Assembly: GCA_021784975.1 (NCBI GenBank)
Contig: JAJYGU010000297.1
Location: forward strand, 1-18,200
Source: Planctomycetota bacterium
GTDB lineage: Bacteria > Planctomycetota > Planctomycetia > Pirellulales > Thermoguttaceae
Direction of reading: 5' to 3'
Length of the DNA stretch: 18,200 nucleotides
Below, in pieces: positions 1-6,958 of the stretch; position 1 is the stretch's first letter, and every line of letters starts with the position of its first letter. The notes below the pieces were generated by a model, which saw nothing but the letters and a program-made list of their open reading frames with translations, was not told the origin of the DNA and did not search any database. The translations under genes and the position numbers were made by a program.

Positions 1-319
1 GCTCGACCAGAAGAAATAAGCGGCCGTCCAAGAACAAGTTGGGGACTGTCCCAATTTTCGTCCGACGAAAATGGGACTGTCCCCTTGGCAAAAGTGGAAA
101 TTGTTGCTGGACGGCCGCTAAGCATGGGCTCCTCGCGATCCGCGTGAGACGGTCGTCACCGGGCAGGGCACCGACCGAAGGTTGGTCCCGAAGCATGGTC
201 GGCGTGACGCGTACGCGCGGCGAGCAGGGGTGTGGAATCGCGGCTCGCGCTGGATTACAATCATTTCCTGAGTCTCGGTGCGTCAACTTTGAGAAACGTA
301 CAATAGGGGGAAAGGCGCG
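1..319. other. Intergenic region upstream of the acylase gene
   Basis: The first 19 bases can be read as the tail of an upstream plus-strand gene ending in Leu-Asp-Gln-Lys-Lys and a TAA stop at 17-19, but six codons are too few to identify it. The stop touches the outer arm of the inverted-repeat element at 17-121. From 122 to 300 I see no convincing gene. A TACAAT box at 256-261 and another at 299-304 resemble a -10 element, but neither has a good -35 box at the right distance. The second lies only 15 nt before the acylase start. Confidence 0.4.
17..121. repeat. Nested palindromic element, GGGGACTGTCCC family, copy A
   Basis: The core at 41-84 is an inverted repeat. Its left arm, GGGGACTGTCCC followed by AATTTTCGTC, pairs with a right arm that reads GGGGACAGTCCC then ATTTTCGTC on the other strand, with almost no loop. 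An outer, independent inverted repeat encloses it: AGCGGCCGTCCA at 19-30 pairs with TGGACGGCCGCT at 108-119, and the similarity runs further inward through AACAA/TTGTT. The whole could fold into a long hairpin or be a small non-autonomous mobile element. Copies of the core occur at 13676-13795 and 15631-15709, with a half copy at 14378-14388. Confidence 0.8.
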
Positions 320-2452
320 ATGCGTCGCAGAATCTGCTTGCTTGGCGTGGTAGGTATCGTCTGCGGGCTGGCTGGTTTCATCCCGGCGGCCTGGGCGGCC
401 CAAAAGGTGACCATCTACCGTGATACTTGGGGCGTGCCCAACATTTACGGGGATTCCGAGGAGGCGGTCTGCTACGGCCTCGGTTATGCCGAAGCCCAGG
501 ATCGGCCCGAGCAGATCTTCAACAACTATCGCGAGGCCATCGGAAGGCTGGCGGAGACGGCCGGCCCGCGGGCACTCGAAGCCGACTATACCGCGCGGCT
601 GTTCCGCTCGGCGGAAATCTCCCGCGAAAACTGGCAAAAGGTCTCGCCAAAGGTCCGCGCCTGCATGACCGCCTACCAGGCGGGAATCCGCAAGTACTTC
701 ACCGACCACCCCGAGAAGAAGCCCAAGAACTACCTGGAGATCGAGCCCTGGATGTGCGTGGCCGTGAGCCGGGCGGTGATTTGGGGCTGGCCACTGGGAG
801 ACATGGCCGACGATCTCGAGGCCGGCGGCATCAAACCGCCCAAAATCGCGTACCACGGCTCCAACGAGATGGCCCTGGCCCCTTCCAGGACCACGGAGGG
901 CGTGCCCATCGCCGACATTGATCCGCATCTGGGTTTCTACGGCATGTTCCGCTTCTACGAAGCGCGGATGTACGGCGGGAAGTTCGCCATGGCCGGCGTC
1001 GCCATTGTCGGTATGCCGACCATCTCGCTGGGACACAACGAATATATCTCCGTTGCCATGACCACCGGAGGGCCGGATACGGCCGATGTCTTCCGAGAAA
1101 CGCTTAATCCGAAGAACCCCAACCAGTATCTTTACGACGGGCAATGGCGCGACGGCGTCCGCCGCACCATCACCATCCAGGTGAAAACCGCCGACGGTAC
1201 ACTCAAGCCGTATACCCGCAAGGTCCTGTACACCCACCACGGACCGATTGTGGCCGAAAAAGACGGCTACGGATACGCCGGCGCGCTGGCCTACGCCAAC
1301 GAGGTCGGCCTGGCCGACGAAATGTACGCCATGTTCACCTCGAAGAACGTCGAGGACGTGAAAAAGGCCCTGGCGATGGCCCAACTCATGGCCCAGAACG
1401 TCATGGTCACCAGCGTGAACGGCGACCTCTACTATCAGCGGACCGGGCGGGTGCCTATCCGGCCGGACGGCTACGACTACGGCAAGCCGGTCGACGGCAG
1501 CACCTCGAAGACCGAGTGGCGGGGTATTCATCCCACCAGCGACCTGGTGCAGGTCCTCAATCCGCCCTGCGGCTGGATGCAGAACTGCAACATCTCGCCG
1601 CGGCTGATGTTCTGTAACAGCCCGTTGACCCAAGACAAATACAAGCCCTACCTCTACATGGAGCCGAAGAAGGATGGTTTCGTTTACGGCCTGCACCAGC
1701 GGGCCCACATGGTCTACGACCTGTTGAATGCCGTTCGCAAGGTCAGTGTTCAGCAATTCTTCGACATCGCCCTGTCGCCGCAGGTGTATGGCGTTGGGCC
1801 CTGGCAGGACCGCCTCCGCGCGGCCTGGGCGAAGGCCGACCCCAAAATCAAGGCCGACGGGAACCTGGCCCGCTTCGTTGCTGCGATTCTCGCCTGGAAT
1901 GCACGGGCCGACAAGGATTCCACCGGCATCCTCCCTTACCACTACTGGAAAGACCAGCTTACCGGCGACGCACGGAAGATGGGAAACCGCCTGGGCGCGC
2001 CGCCGGAGGCCTCTCTCAGCGATCAAACCGTGATCCAGATGGCCAAGGACGGCTGCCGGGCGATGGTCAAAGAGCTTGGGCGCATCGACGTGAAGTACGG
2101 CGACGTGTTCCGCTGCGGCCGGCGGGGCGGCAAGCGCACCGCCCCGGCCCAAGGCGACAGCATCGACGGCATCGCCACTCCCCGCGCCCTGAGCTTCGGC
2201 GACAAGCTGCCCGACGGTCGCCGGCTGATGACCGGCGGGCAGTGTGCGCCGGAGATCGTGCTCATGACCCGGCCGCCACAGTCCTGGACCGCCGCTCCCC
2301 TGGGCGAGTCGGACGACCCCAACTCGCCGCACTTCGACGATCAGGCCATCAAGCTGGTGAGCAATCGCAAGCTGAAGAGCACCTACTTCAAGGACAAGGC
2401 CACGCTGCTCAAGAACCTGGAATCGAAGACGGATCTGATCTACAAAAACTGA
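320..2452 (+). CDS. Penicillin acylase family hydrolase (peptidase S45), exported
   Basis: This 710-residue protein belongs to the N-terminal-nucleophile hydrolases that cleave amide bonds in penicillins, acyl-homoserine lactones or related acyl amides. Residues 1 to about 27 form a signal peptide (MRRR, a hydrophobic stretch, then AAWAA), so it should act in the periplasm or outside. The alpha-chain part has the usual opening I-x-R-D-x-W-G-V-P with Y-G-L-G-Y-A-x-A-Q-D-R. The autoprocessing site is Gly180-Ser181-Asn182, and Ser181 should become the first residue and nucleophile of the beta chain. Asp-Pro-His-Leu at 201-204 matches the conserved D-P-H-L of the family. Length is normal for an S45 precursor. 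The ATG at 320 follows a purine-rich AGGGGGAAAGG ribosome site. Substrate cannot be read from sequence. It is transcribed alone and converges on the zinc-ribbon gene, 51 bp away. Confidence 0.9.
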   Translation: MRRRICLLGVVGIVCGLAGFIPAAWAAQKVTIYRDTWGVPNIYGDSEEAVCYGLGYAEAQDRPEQIFNNYREAIGRLAETAGPRALEADYTARLFRSAEISRENWQKVSPKVRACMTAYQAGIRKYFTDHPEKKPKNYLEIEPWMCVAVSRAVIWGWPLGDMADDLEAGGIKPPKIAYHGSNEMALAPSRTTEGVPIADIDPHLGFYGMFRFYEARMYGGKFAMAGVAIVGMPTISLGHNEYISVAMTTGGPDTADVFRETLNPKNPNQYLYDGQWRDGVRRTITIQVKTADGTLKPYTRKVLYTHHGPIVAEKDGYGYAGALAYANEVGLADEMYAMFTSKNVEDVKKALAMAQLMAQNVMVTSVNGDLYYQRTGRVPIRPDGYDYGKPVDGSTSKTEWRGIHPTSDLVQVLNPPCGWMQNCNISPRLMFCNSPLTQDKYKPYLYMEPKKDGFVYGLHQRAHMVYDLLNAVRKVSVQQFFDIALSPQVYGVGPWQDRLRAAWAKADPKIKADGNLARFVAAILAWNARADKDSTGILPYHYWKDQLTGDARKMGNRLGAPPEASLSDQTVIQMAKDGCRAMVKELGRIDVKYGDVFRCGRRGGKRTAPAQGDSIDGIATPRALSFGDKLPDGRRLMTGGQCAPEIVLMTRPPQSWTAAPLGESDDPNSPHFDDQAIKLVSNRKLKSTYFKDKATLLKNLESKTDLIYKN

Positions 2453-2503
2453 ACTGGCATGCCCGCTCGCTCGCGAACGGTTTCCGGCGTGACATGGCGG
2501 AGC

Positions 2504-2770
2504 CTACACGAAGTCGCTGGCTTCCTCGATGTCTCGCGGGTGCAACGGCGGCACCCTGCGCGATGCTAGCGAGTTGAGGATCTGGTCAGCACGACGCAAC
2601 AGCGCCTCCCTGCTGTCCTCGCTATCGTTGCGGACGCTGGCGGGATCCGTGGCGACCAAATTTCCGTGACAATGCTGACAAACCACCGTGCGACCGAGAT
2701 ACTCTACCTTGATCTGCAGCCGCCGCCCGCACGTTGGACAGCCCTGCAGGAAATAGGTAGGGTTTGACAT
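2504..2770 (-). CDS. Small zinc-ribbon protein
   Basis: An 88-residue protein of unknown role. It carries two CxxC knuckles, Cys11/Cys14 and Cys31/Cys34, spaced like a single zinc ribbon (C-P-T-C-G-R-R-L and C-Q-H-C-H-G). The remaining 50 residues are polar and probably helical, with no membrane segment. Similar short proteins with an N-terminal zinc ribbon are common in planctomycetes, from general knowledge, and are usually uncharacterised; DNA, RNA or protein binding are all possible. The start is well supported: AGGAGG ends seven bases before the ATG. It is divergent from the secreted hypothetical gene at 2904 and shares its promoter region. A perfect inverted repeat sits directly upstream of its ribosome site. 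Confidence 0.8.
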   Translation of the reverse strand: MSNPTYFLQGCPTCGRRLQIKVEYLGRTVVCQHCHGNLVATDPASVRNDSEDSREALLRRADQILNSLASRRVPPLHPRDIEEASDFV

Positions 2771-2783
2771 GGCGCAACCTCCT

Positions 2784-2807
2784 GTCAGCGGATGCCCAAC
2801 CGCTGAC
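2784..2807. promoter_or_regulatory. Perfect 8-bp inverted repeat between promoter and ribosome site
   Basis: GTCAGCGG (2784-2791) and CCGCTGAC (2800-2807) are exact complements around an 8-base spacer. On the minus strand this lies just downstream of the predicted -10 box (2812-2817), around the expected transcription start, and immediately before AGGAGG. It could be an operator for a dimeric regulator, possibly autoregulation, or a hairpin in the short 5' leader that affects ribosome access. Confidence 0.6.
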
Positions 2808-2811
2808 CTCG

Positions 2812-2839
2812 ATTATTACCGCCCGGCAGTTTTTGTCAA
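2812..2839 (-). promoter_or_regulatory. Sigma-70-type promoter of the zinc-ribbon gene
   Basis: On the minus strand a consensus TTGACA (2834-2839) is followed after 16 bp by AATAAT (2812-2817), five of six matches to TATAAT. Transcription should begin near 2805, giving a leader of about 35 nt. The -35 box overlaps the -35 box of the opposite promoter by five bases. Confidence 0.65.
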
Positions 2840-2861
2840 TCTCACTCGCCTGAGGTATAGT
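2833..2861 (+). promoter_or_regulatory. Sigma-70-type promoter of the secreted hypothetical gene
   Basis: TTGTCA (2833-2838), a 17-bp spacer and TATAGT (2856-2861) match the -35/-10 consensus at 5/6 each. Transcription should start near 2868, which excludes a translation start at 2769 and supports the ATG at 2904. Confidence 0.65.
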
Positions 2862-2903
2862 TCTTTCGGCGGAAACTACACCTCTTGCATTACTGGTGCC
2901 CCA

Positions 2904-3506
2904 ATGCAGCCGGAAGCCCATCGGACCAGTGCGGCGACCAAGTTTGTCTGGCCGTTTGTGGCCGTGACCTTGTGGGCGATCCCCTCTACAGGATTGTCAC
3001 AGGGGATCACCTATGAAGCGGTCAGGCGGGCGGTCATCCGCTACTTTCGAGCCATTCCCGACTTCCACCCAACCGACTTGATCAATCGCGACCAGGTCGA
3101 ACCCCTGTTGGCCCGACTGGAAAAGTCGGGGCTGATTTTGGCGGACAAGAATAAGAAGGACATCCTCGCGCGGGTGCCGGCCAAAGGCGAGTTCCTGGTT
3201 GATCAACTTTCTACCCCGGAGGGGCAGAAGTTCATGCGCCGCATCGGCAGCTACCCTGAGGCCTACGACCGCCTCGACCGGCTCAGCCGGCTGCCGCACG
3301 GCCGGCAGACGATCCGCGACCTGATCAAAGGTCCCGATGGCTACAAGATGATCCAGTACATGACCACGACCCCGGGGGGAAAAGCGATGGGCGCCATGTT
3401 GTCCCAAGCCCCCAAAGGCGCCCACTTCAACGCTCCCACCGGGCGGATCTACACGGTCGGCCAACTATTGCAGCAGATCAAGAAGTCAGCGCACTTGGCG
3501 GGCTGA
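2904..3506 (+). CDS. Exported hypothetical protein
   Basis: A 200-residue protein that I do not recognise. The N-terminus (charged residues, then a hydrophobic run F-V-W-P-F-V-A-V-T-L-W-A-I-P and a small-residue cleavage site near S-T-G-L-S-Q-G) looks like a signal peptide. The mature part is helical, basic and hydrophilic, with no cysteines or known catalytic motif. The frame is open back to 2769, but the promoter at 2833-2861 and the signal peptide both favour ATG 2904. Its last 21 bases overlap the 3' end of the convergent cyclophilin gene, so each stop codon lies in the other coding sequence. It is divergently paired with the zinc-ribbon gene, which suggests shared control but not a shared function. 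Confidence 0.7.
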   Translation: MQPEAHRTSAATKFVWPFVAVTLWAIPSTGLSQGITYEAVRRAVIRYFRAIPDFHPTDLINRDQVEPLLARLEKSGLILADKNKKDILARVPAKGEFLVDQLSTPEGQKFMRRIGSYPEAYDRLDRLSRLPHGRQTIRDLIKGPDGYKMIQYMTTTPGGKAMGAMLSQAPKGAHFNAPTGRIYTVGQLLQQIKKSAHLAG

Positions 3507-4178
3507 AGTGATGATGATGGGATTGACCGGCGTCCGTTCGAGATCGCGGGTGTTGTGGACCTCCACCGACGCCATCTGATCGACTACGTCCATCCCCTCG
3601 GTTACTTGTCCAAACACGCAGTAGCCGTAACCGTCGGCAGTCCGCTCGCGGAAATCCAGCGACGGGTTGTCGGCCAGGTTAATGAAGAACTGGCTGGTGG
3701 CGCTGTCGATGGCCTCGGGCGAGCGGGCCATGGCGACCGCGCCGCGCACGTTCTTCAGGCCATTGTCGGCCTCGTTGCGAATCGCCATATGAGCATGCTT
3801 TTCCGTCAAGTCCGTGCCATAGCCGCCCGCCACCACTCCGTGACCGCGGAATACCTGGTGGACAATCGTCCGGTCGTAATAGCCGGCGTTGACGTAGGAC
3901 AAGAAGTTCTTCACCGTGATCGGGGCCTTTTCCGCGTTGAGGGTGAGCGTTATCTTCCCCAAACTCGTTTCGAGCGCCACTACCGGGTGCAGCGGATCGG
4001 CAGGCTCTTGCGTCTGGGGCGGCAGGGGGGCGGCGGCCGAGGCCTGCTTGTCGGCCGGGCTCTTGATGTTGGCGGCGGGGGATGAGTCACTACTGCTTGG
4101 GCCCCGAGTGCATCCGGCCAGCGCGACCCAGAGAGCCAGGTGGCTGCCTGCCAGGGCGAGGAGTTTTGAGCGTTGCAT
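3486..4178 (-). CDS. Cyclophilin-type peptidyl-prolyl isomerase lipoprotein, atypical active site
   Basis: A 230-residue predicted lipoprotein. Residues 1-23 form a signal with the lipobox Leu-Ala-Gly-Cys23. A Ser/Pro/Ala-rich linker runs to about residue 64, followed by a cyclophilin domain. Family marks visible are L-E-T-S-L-G-K-I-T-L at the start of the fold, A-P-I-T-V-K-N-F, Y-Y-D-R-T, S-Q-F-F-I-N and Y-G-Y-C-V-F-G-Q-V. The usual F-H-R catalytic segment reads Val-His107-Gln108, so the catalytic arginine is replaced, and the following Q-G-G reads A-G-G. It may be a weak isomerase or a binding protein. ATG 4178 has GGAGG seven bases upstream; an earlier start would remove the signal peptide. 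It was probably the last gene of the gap-rimO-pgsA-CPBP cluster before an insertion sequence separated it. Confidence 0.85.
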   Translation of the reverse strand: MQRSKLLALAGSHLALWVALAGCTRGPSSSDSSPAANIKSPADKQASAAAPLPPQTQEPADPLHPVVALETSLGKITLTLNAEKAPITVKNFLSYVNAGYYDRTIVHQVFRGHGVVAGGYGTDLTEKHAHMAIRNEADNGLKNVRGAVAMARSPEAIDSATSQFFINLADNPSLDFRERTADGYGYCVFGQVTEGMDVVDQMASVEVHNTRDLERTPVNPIIITSARQVR

Positions 4179-4256
4179 AGTCGGGCCTCCAACCCGGATT
4201 GTGCCACAGATCATCCCCGGAAAGGCGATTCGGTGCAATGCCGATTTACTTGCCCA

Positions 4257-4265
4257 GGGCAGTTC
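4257..4265. repeat. Target-site duplication, left copy
   Basis: GGGCAGTTC directly abuts the left terminal repeat of the insertion sequence and is identical to 5976-5984. The exact 9-bp match indicates a fairly recent transposition. Confidence 0.85.
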
Positions 4266-4284
4266 GCGTGCAAGTTGCACTTTG
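4266..4284. repeat. Left terminal inverted repeat of the insertion sequence
   Basis: It reads GCGTGCAAGTTGCACTTTG. Its inner part GTGCAAGTTGCAC is itself a palindrome around a central G, which could matter for transposase binding. It pairs with 5957-5975. Confidence 0.82.
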
Positions 4285-4325
4285 TCATTGGAGCCGGACC
4301 TGTTAAACAGAAGGGGGGAGATTTT

Positions 4326-4344
4326 GCTCGGCCGTGGGCCGAGC
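4326..4344. promoter_or_regulatory. Perfect hairpin upstream of the transposase ribosome site
   Basis: GCTCGGCC (4326-4333) and GGCCGAGC (4337-4344) form an 8-bp GC-rich stem around a GTG loop, 17 nt before the AGGAGG at 4362-4367. There is no T-tract, so it is not a clear intrinsic terminator. Several insertion sequences use a hairpin near the left end to damp translation from read-through transcripts; that role here is an inference. Confidence 0.5.
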
Positions 4345-4376
4345 CGGCATAAACCAGGTAAAGGAGGCGGTCAAGG

Positions 4377-5949
4377 ATGGCCATTAGCCAACAGTTGCAA
4401 GCTCGGATTGAAGAGGTGGCGGACGAACTGAACACGGAACTCTATGGCCCCAAAGGCTGTCCGCCGTGGGGAACGAAGTTCGTCGATATGGAGCAGCAGA
4501 CGGGAGAAATTGGCGATGCGATCGCGTGCGCGATGCTCTCGCGGGAGTTGCAAAGGCAAGCCGAGGAAGAAGGTCATCCCGCGGGCAAGTGCGGGGGTTG
4601 CGGGGAGCCGATCCCCTTCGAGGAAGTCGCCGGGCGACTTCTCCAAGCCCGACGCGGAGAGGTCGCTTGGCAAGAATCCTACGGGCGTTGTCGGCGATGT
4701 CGCAAGGCTTTTTTTCCCTCAGTCCCAAGCCTTGGGAATCGCGCCGGATGATACGGTCAGTCCGGGCGTGCTCCGCAAGATGATCTACGCGGGCAGTCAT
4801 GCCAGCAGCTTTCAGCAAGCCAGTCAGGACTTGCAAGAAGAAGCGGAGGTGGACATCTCCGAGCAACGGATCATGCGGGCGACCAAGCGGATCGGCCAAG
4901 AGCGTGTGGCCGAGCGTGATGCCGCGATGCAGGCTTGGGCGGAGTTGCCTTTGCCTGAGCAGCAGCGCAGTCCGCGTGAGCAAGTGCCGCAAGTGGCCTG
5001 TGTGGAAATGGATGGTGGCCGGCTGCAAATCCGCAACCGCAAGGCTTCGGAAGAGGAACGGCGACGGACAAAGAAGGCGGGCTTCTGGCGGGAGGACAAA
5101 GTGGGGTGCCTGTTGAGCATGGCCAGTCGGGTGTCCGAAGAAGACCCTTGTCCGCAGATTCCCGAGACGCTGCTTGATCTGGGGCGAATACGCAAAATCT
5201 CTCGGGAAATCAAGGGTTTTTGCGTTTCCGACGAGGAGGAATCGCCGCAGGATGAGGCCCTCTCGCAACGACGCGCCGGGCAACCGGAGGTGTTGGTCCG
5301 CAGTGTGGTGGCCACTCGGGAAGCGATCCATGCCTTTGGCAAGCAGTTGGCGGCGGCGGCTTGGCAACGAGGCTTCTCCGCCGCGCCGCGAAAGGCGTTT
5401 GTCGGCGATGGGCAGGACGCCAACTGGACGGTGTGGCGCCGCCACTTCTCCCATTACACGCCGATCCTGGATTTCATTCATGCCGTTTGCTACGTGTTTG
5501 CGGCGGCCGTGGCAGGCCGTCCCCTGCGCGAGGCCGCACCGGTTTATCGCCAGTGGGCACAATGGATGTGGAGTGGAGAGGTGCAACAAGTCATTGACGC
5601 GCTGCGCGCTCGTCAAGAGGAACTGGGCTTGCCGGAGAAGGACGAGGAAGAATCGCCACGCGCGAAGGTGGCCGATGCCTTGCGGTACTTGGAAAACCAG
5701 AAATCGCGGATGCACTACGACGCCTACCGTCGCCTGGGTCTGCCGATCACCAGCAGCCACATTGAATCGACGATCAAGCAGATCAACCGTCGGGTGAAAG
5801 GGACGGAAAAGTTCTGGTCCGAAGGGGGCGCCGAAGCCCTTCTTCAACTGGCGGCCGATTACCTCAGCGAAACTAACCCACTGGCCACCTTCTGGAGGGA
5901 ACGGCCTAGTCACGCTACCGGTCAACGCCACTATCAGGCTGCCGGCTAA
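4377..5949 (+). CDS. ISKra4-like DDE transposase, split by a +1 frame change
   Basis: Two overlapping frames encode one protein. The first (4377-4751) has AGGAGG nine bases before ATG and ends with a zinc ribbon, Cys72/Cys75 and Cys105/Cys108, then R-K-A-F-F-P. The second continues as F-F-P-Q-S-Q-A-L-G to the TAA ending at 5949. The join lies at a run of seven T (4709-4715) before CCC. Skipping one base there gives a 523-residue protein. Candidate catalytic acids in fused numbering are Asp212 (E-M-D-G-G), Asp344 or Asp365 (G-D-G, L-D-F) and Glu463 (H-I-E-S). The C-terminal block, with K-G-T-E-K-F-W and a basic end, is intact. The break may be programmed slippage on the T-run or a simple inactivating T insertion; the otherwise clean sequence is compatible with both. 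Confidence 0.82.
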
Positions 5950-5956
5950 AGGCGCG

Positions 5957-5975
5957 CAGAGTACAACTTACACCC
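5957..5975. repeat. Right terminal inverted repeat of the insertion sequence
   Basis: Read on the minus strand it is GGGTGTAAGTTGTACTCTG, matching the left end at 15 of 19 positions. The TAA inside it (5968-5970 on the plus strand as TTA) now supplies the stop codon of the CPBP gene. Confidence 0.82.
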
Positions 5976-6828
5976 GGGCAGTTCCCAGCCAGGTTAACGC
6001 CAGGCTGGTGGCGTTCAAGGCCGCATGGACCACGACCAAGGGAGTAATCCGGTGGGTCCGGTAATACAGGAAGCCCAACACCAGGGCAAAAAAGAACAAC
6101 GGAACTGGATCGGGGGCGATATCCGTCGGCAGAAGGCGGGGTGTGAGTCCTTGGATGGCGTAAATGGGTACGGCAACCACCGCGAAGGTCGCCAGTCCGA
6201 GCACCAGGTCGCCGCCAAGCCTCCGCGGAACCCAGCCGAAATCGACCGCCGTGGCGCCGACTCGCCAACGCAACAGGGGGATGGCGAACAGGACCGCCAG
6301 CAGCTTTCCCGCTTCCCCGACCGCAATCAGAATGACCATCGACAAGGTGTCGAACTGTGAGGCGGTGCTGCGGCGGAAGTGCATCCCTGCAAATAAGAGA
6401 GAGCTGAGCAGGATCGGACCGGCCATAATAGGAACCAGCCGCCGCCAAGCCGATGTTTTGCGCCGCCAGCGACGGAATGCGGCTTCCAGCCAGCCCTGCA
6501 GCAGTACCCGAAAAAAAAACTCTTCGGCAATCGGCGTCACCACCACCGCCGATAGAACGCAGAGCAACAGCACCCAAAGGTCTCCCTTAGGCAGCAACCT
6601 GATCACCGCGTGTTCGGTGTTCGATAGGCCTGCCTCGGGGTTGACGATGTTGTGCAGGATTCCCCAGCCGAACACCGCATCCAGCGAGAAAAGCAACAGT
6701 GCTTGCGCGGCCAAAAAAAAGGCCACTACTGCCAGCAGATCGAGGAACCTCCACGGCACCGGCCGCCGCGGCTGGTAAGCCAACGGTGACTGGCCCCGCC
6801 GTTCGAGTTCTTCCGGTCCGGCTGCCAT
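5968..6828 (-). CDS. CPBP-family intramembrane metalloprotease, 3' end altered by the insertion sequence
   Basis: A 286-residue polytopic membrane protein of the CPBP (CAAX protease and bacteriocin-processing, Abi) family. The family motifs are present: Glu102-Glu103-x3-Arg107 in A-E-E-F-F-F-R, His150 in F-A-G-M-H-F, and His268 with Asn272 in H-A-A-L-N. About seven or eight hydrophobic segments are visible. Substrate is unknown; the family includes prenyl-protein proteases and bacteriocin self-immunity proteins. ATG 6828 is preferred; the frame stays open to a TTG at 6915, but that extension runs through intergenic repeat sequence. The last codons and stop come from the insertion sequence: the tail now ends G-T-A-R-V. 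Joining across the target duplication restores an ancestral tail G-T-A-L-G-K with its stop at 4246-4248. All motifs are upstream of the change, so the protein is probably functional. Confidence 0.85.
   Translation of the reverse strand: MAAGPEELERRGQSPLAYQPRRPVPWRFLDLLAVVAFFLAAQALLLFSLDAVFGWGILHNIVNPEAGLSNTEHAVIRLLPKGDLWVLLLCVLSAVVVTPIAEEFFFRVLLQGWLEAAFRRWRRKTSAWRRLVPIMAGPILLSSLLFAGMHFRRSTASQFDTLSMVILIAVGEAGKLLAVLFAIPLLRWRVGATAVDFGWVPRRLGGDLVLGLATFAVVAVPIYAIQGLTPRLLPTDIAPDPVPLFFFALVLGFLYYRTHRITPLVVVHAALNATSLALTWLGTARV
5976..5984. repeat. Target-site duplication, right copy
   Basis: GGGCAGTTC, identical to 4257-4265. It lies inside the CPBP coding sequence, covering the codons for the final Gly-Thr-Ala. 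Confidence 0.85.
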
Positions 6829-6858
6829 TACGCCCCTGCTTGGGTCTCGGTTCTTTGG

Positions 6859-6924
6859 TCTTAGGCCTTGGGCTTTTGGGGTTCGCCGCGACCGCCGCGA
6901 GGATTCGACATCCAAGCCCTAAGA
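6859..6924. repeat. Imperfect inverted repeat between pgsA and the CPBP gene
   Basis: TCTTAGGCCTTGG (6859-6871) and CCAAGCCCTAAGA (6912-6924) pair at 12 of 13 positions around a 40-base spacer. It may be a repeat remnant or a weak hairpin in the 130-bp gap. No clear T-tract follows on the minus strand, so I do not call a terminator. Confidence 0.45.
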
Positions 6925-6958
6925 CCCAAGATCTGCTCCACGCAAATCGTTCCTGCCG

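Larger units (their letters stand above)
4266..5975 (+). mobile_element. Insertion sequence, ISKra4-family-like, 1710 bp
   Basis: A complete element bounded by 19-bp imperfect terminal inverted repeats (15 of 19 matching, most differences being transitions) and by identical 9-bp direct repeats. It carries one transposase split by a frame change. The left end holds a possible promoter (TTGTCA at 4282-4287 with a poor TAAACA 16 bp later) and a strong hairpin before the transposase ribosome site. The family call rests on the transposase: an N-terminal zinc ribbon and the V-E-M-D-G-G-R, I-L-D-F-I-H-A and S-S-H-I-E-S blocks. It inserted into the 3' end of the CPBP gene in the opposite orientation. 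Confidence 0.88.

Noticed and set aside
39..353. 104-codon plus-strand frame before the acylase
   Set aside because: It starts inside palindromic repeat A, overlaps the acylase start and shows no protein-like pattern.
2453..2503. Terminator between the acylase and zinc-ribbon genes
   Set aside because: Only a short CCG/CGG-type stem can be drawn and no T-tract is present on either strand.
4384..5931. Long open frame antisense to the transposase (515 codons)
   Set aside because: It is the mirror of a high-GC coding sequence, rich in Arg, Leu, Pro and His with no family motif. The sense strand has zinc-ribbon and DDE features.
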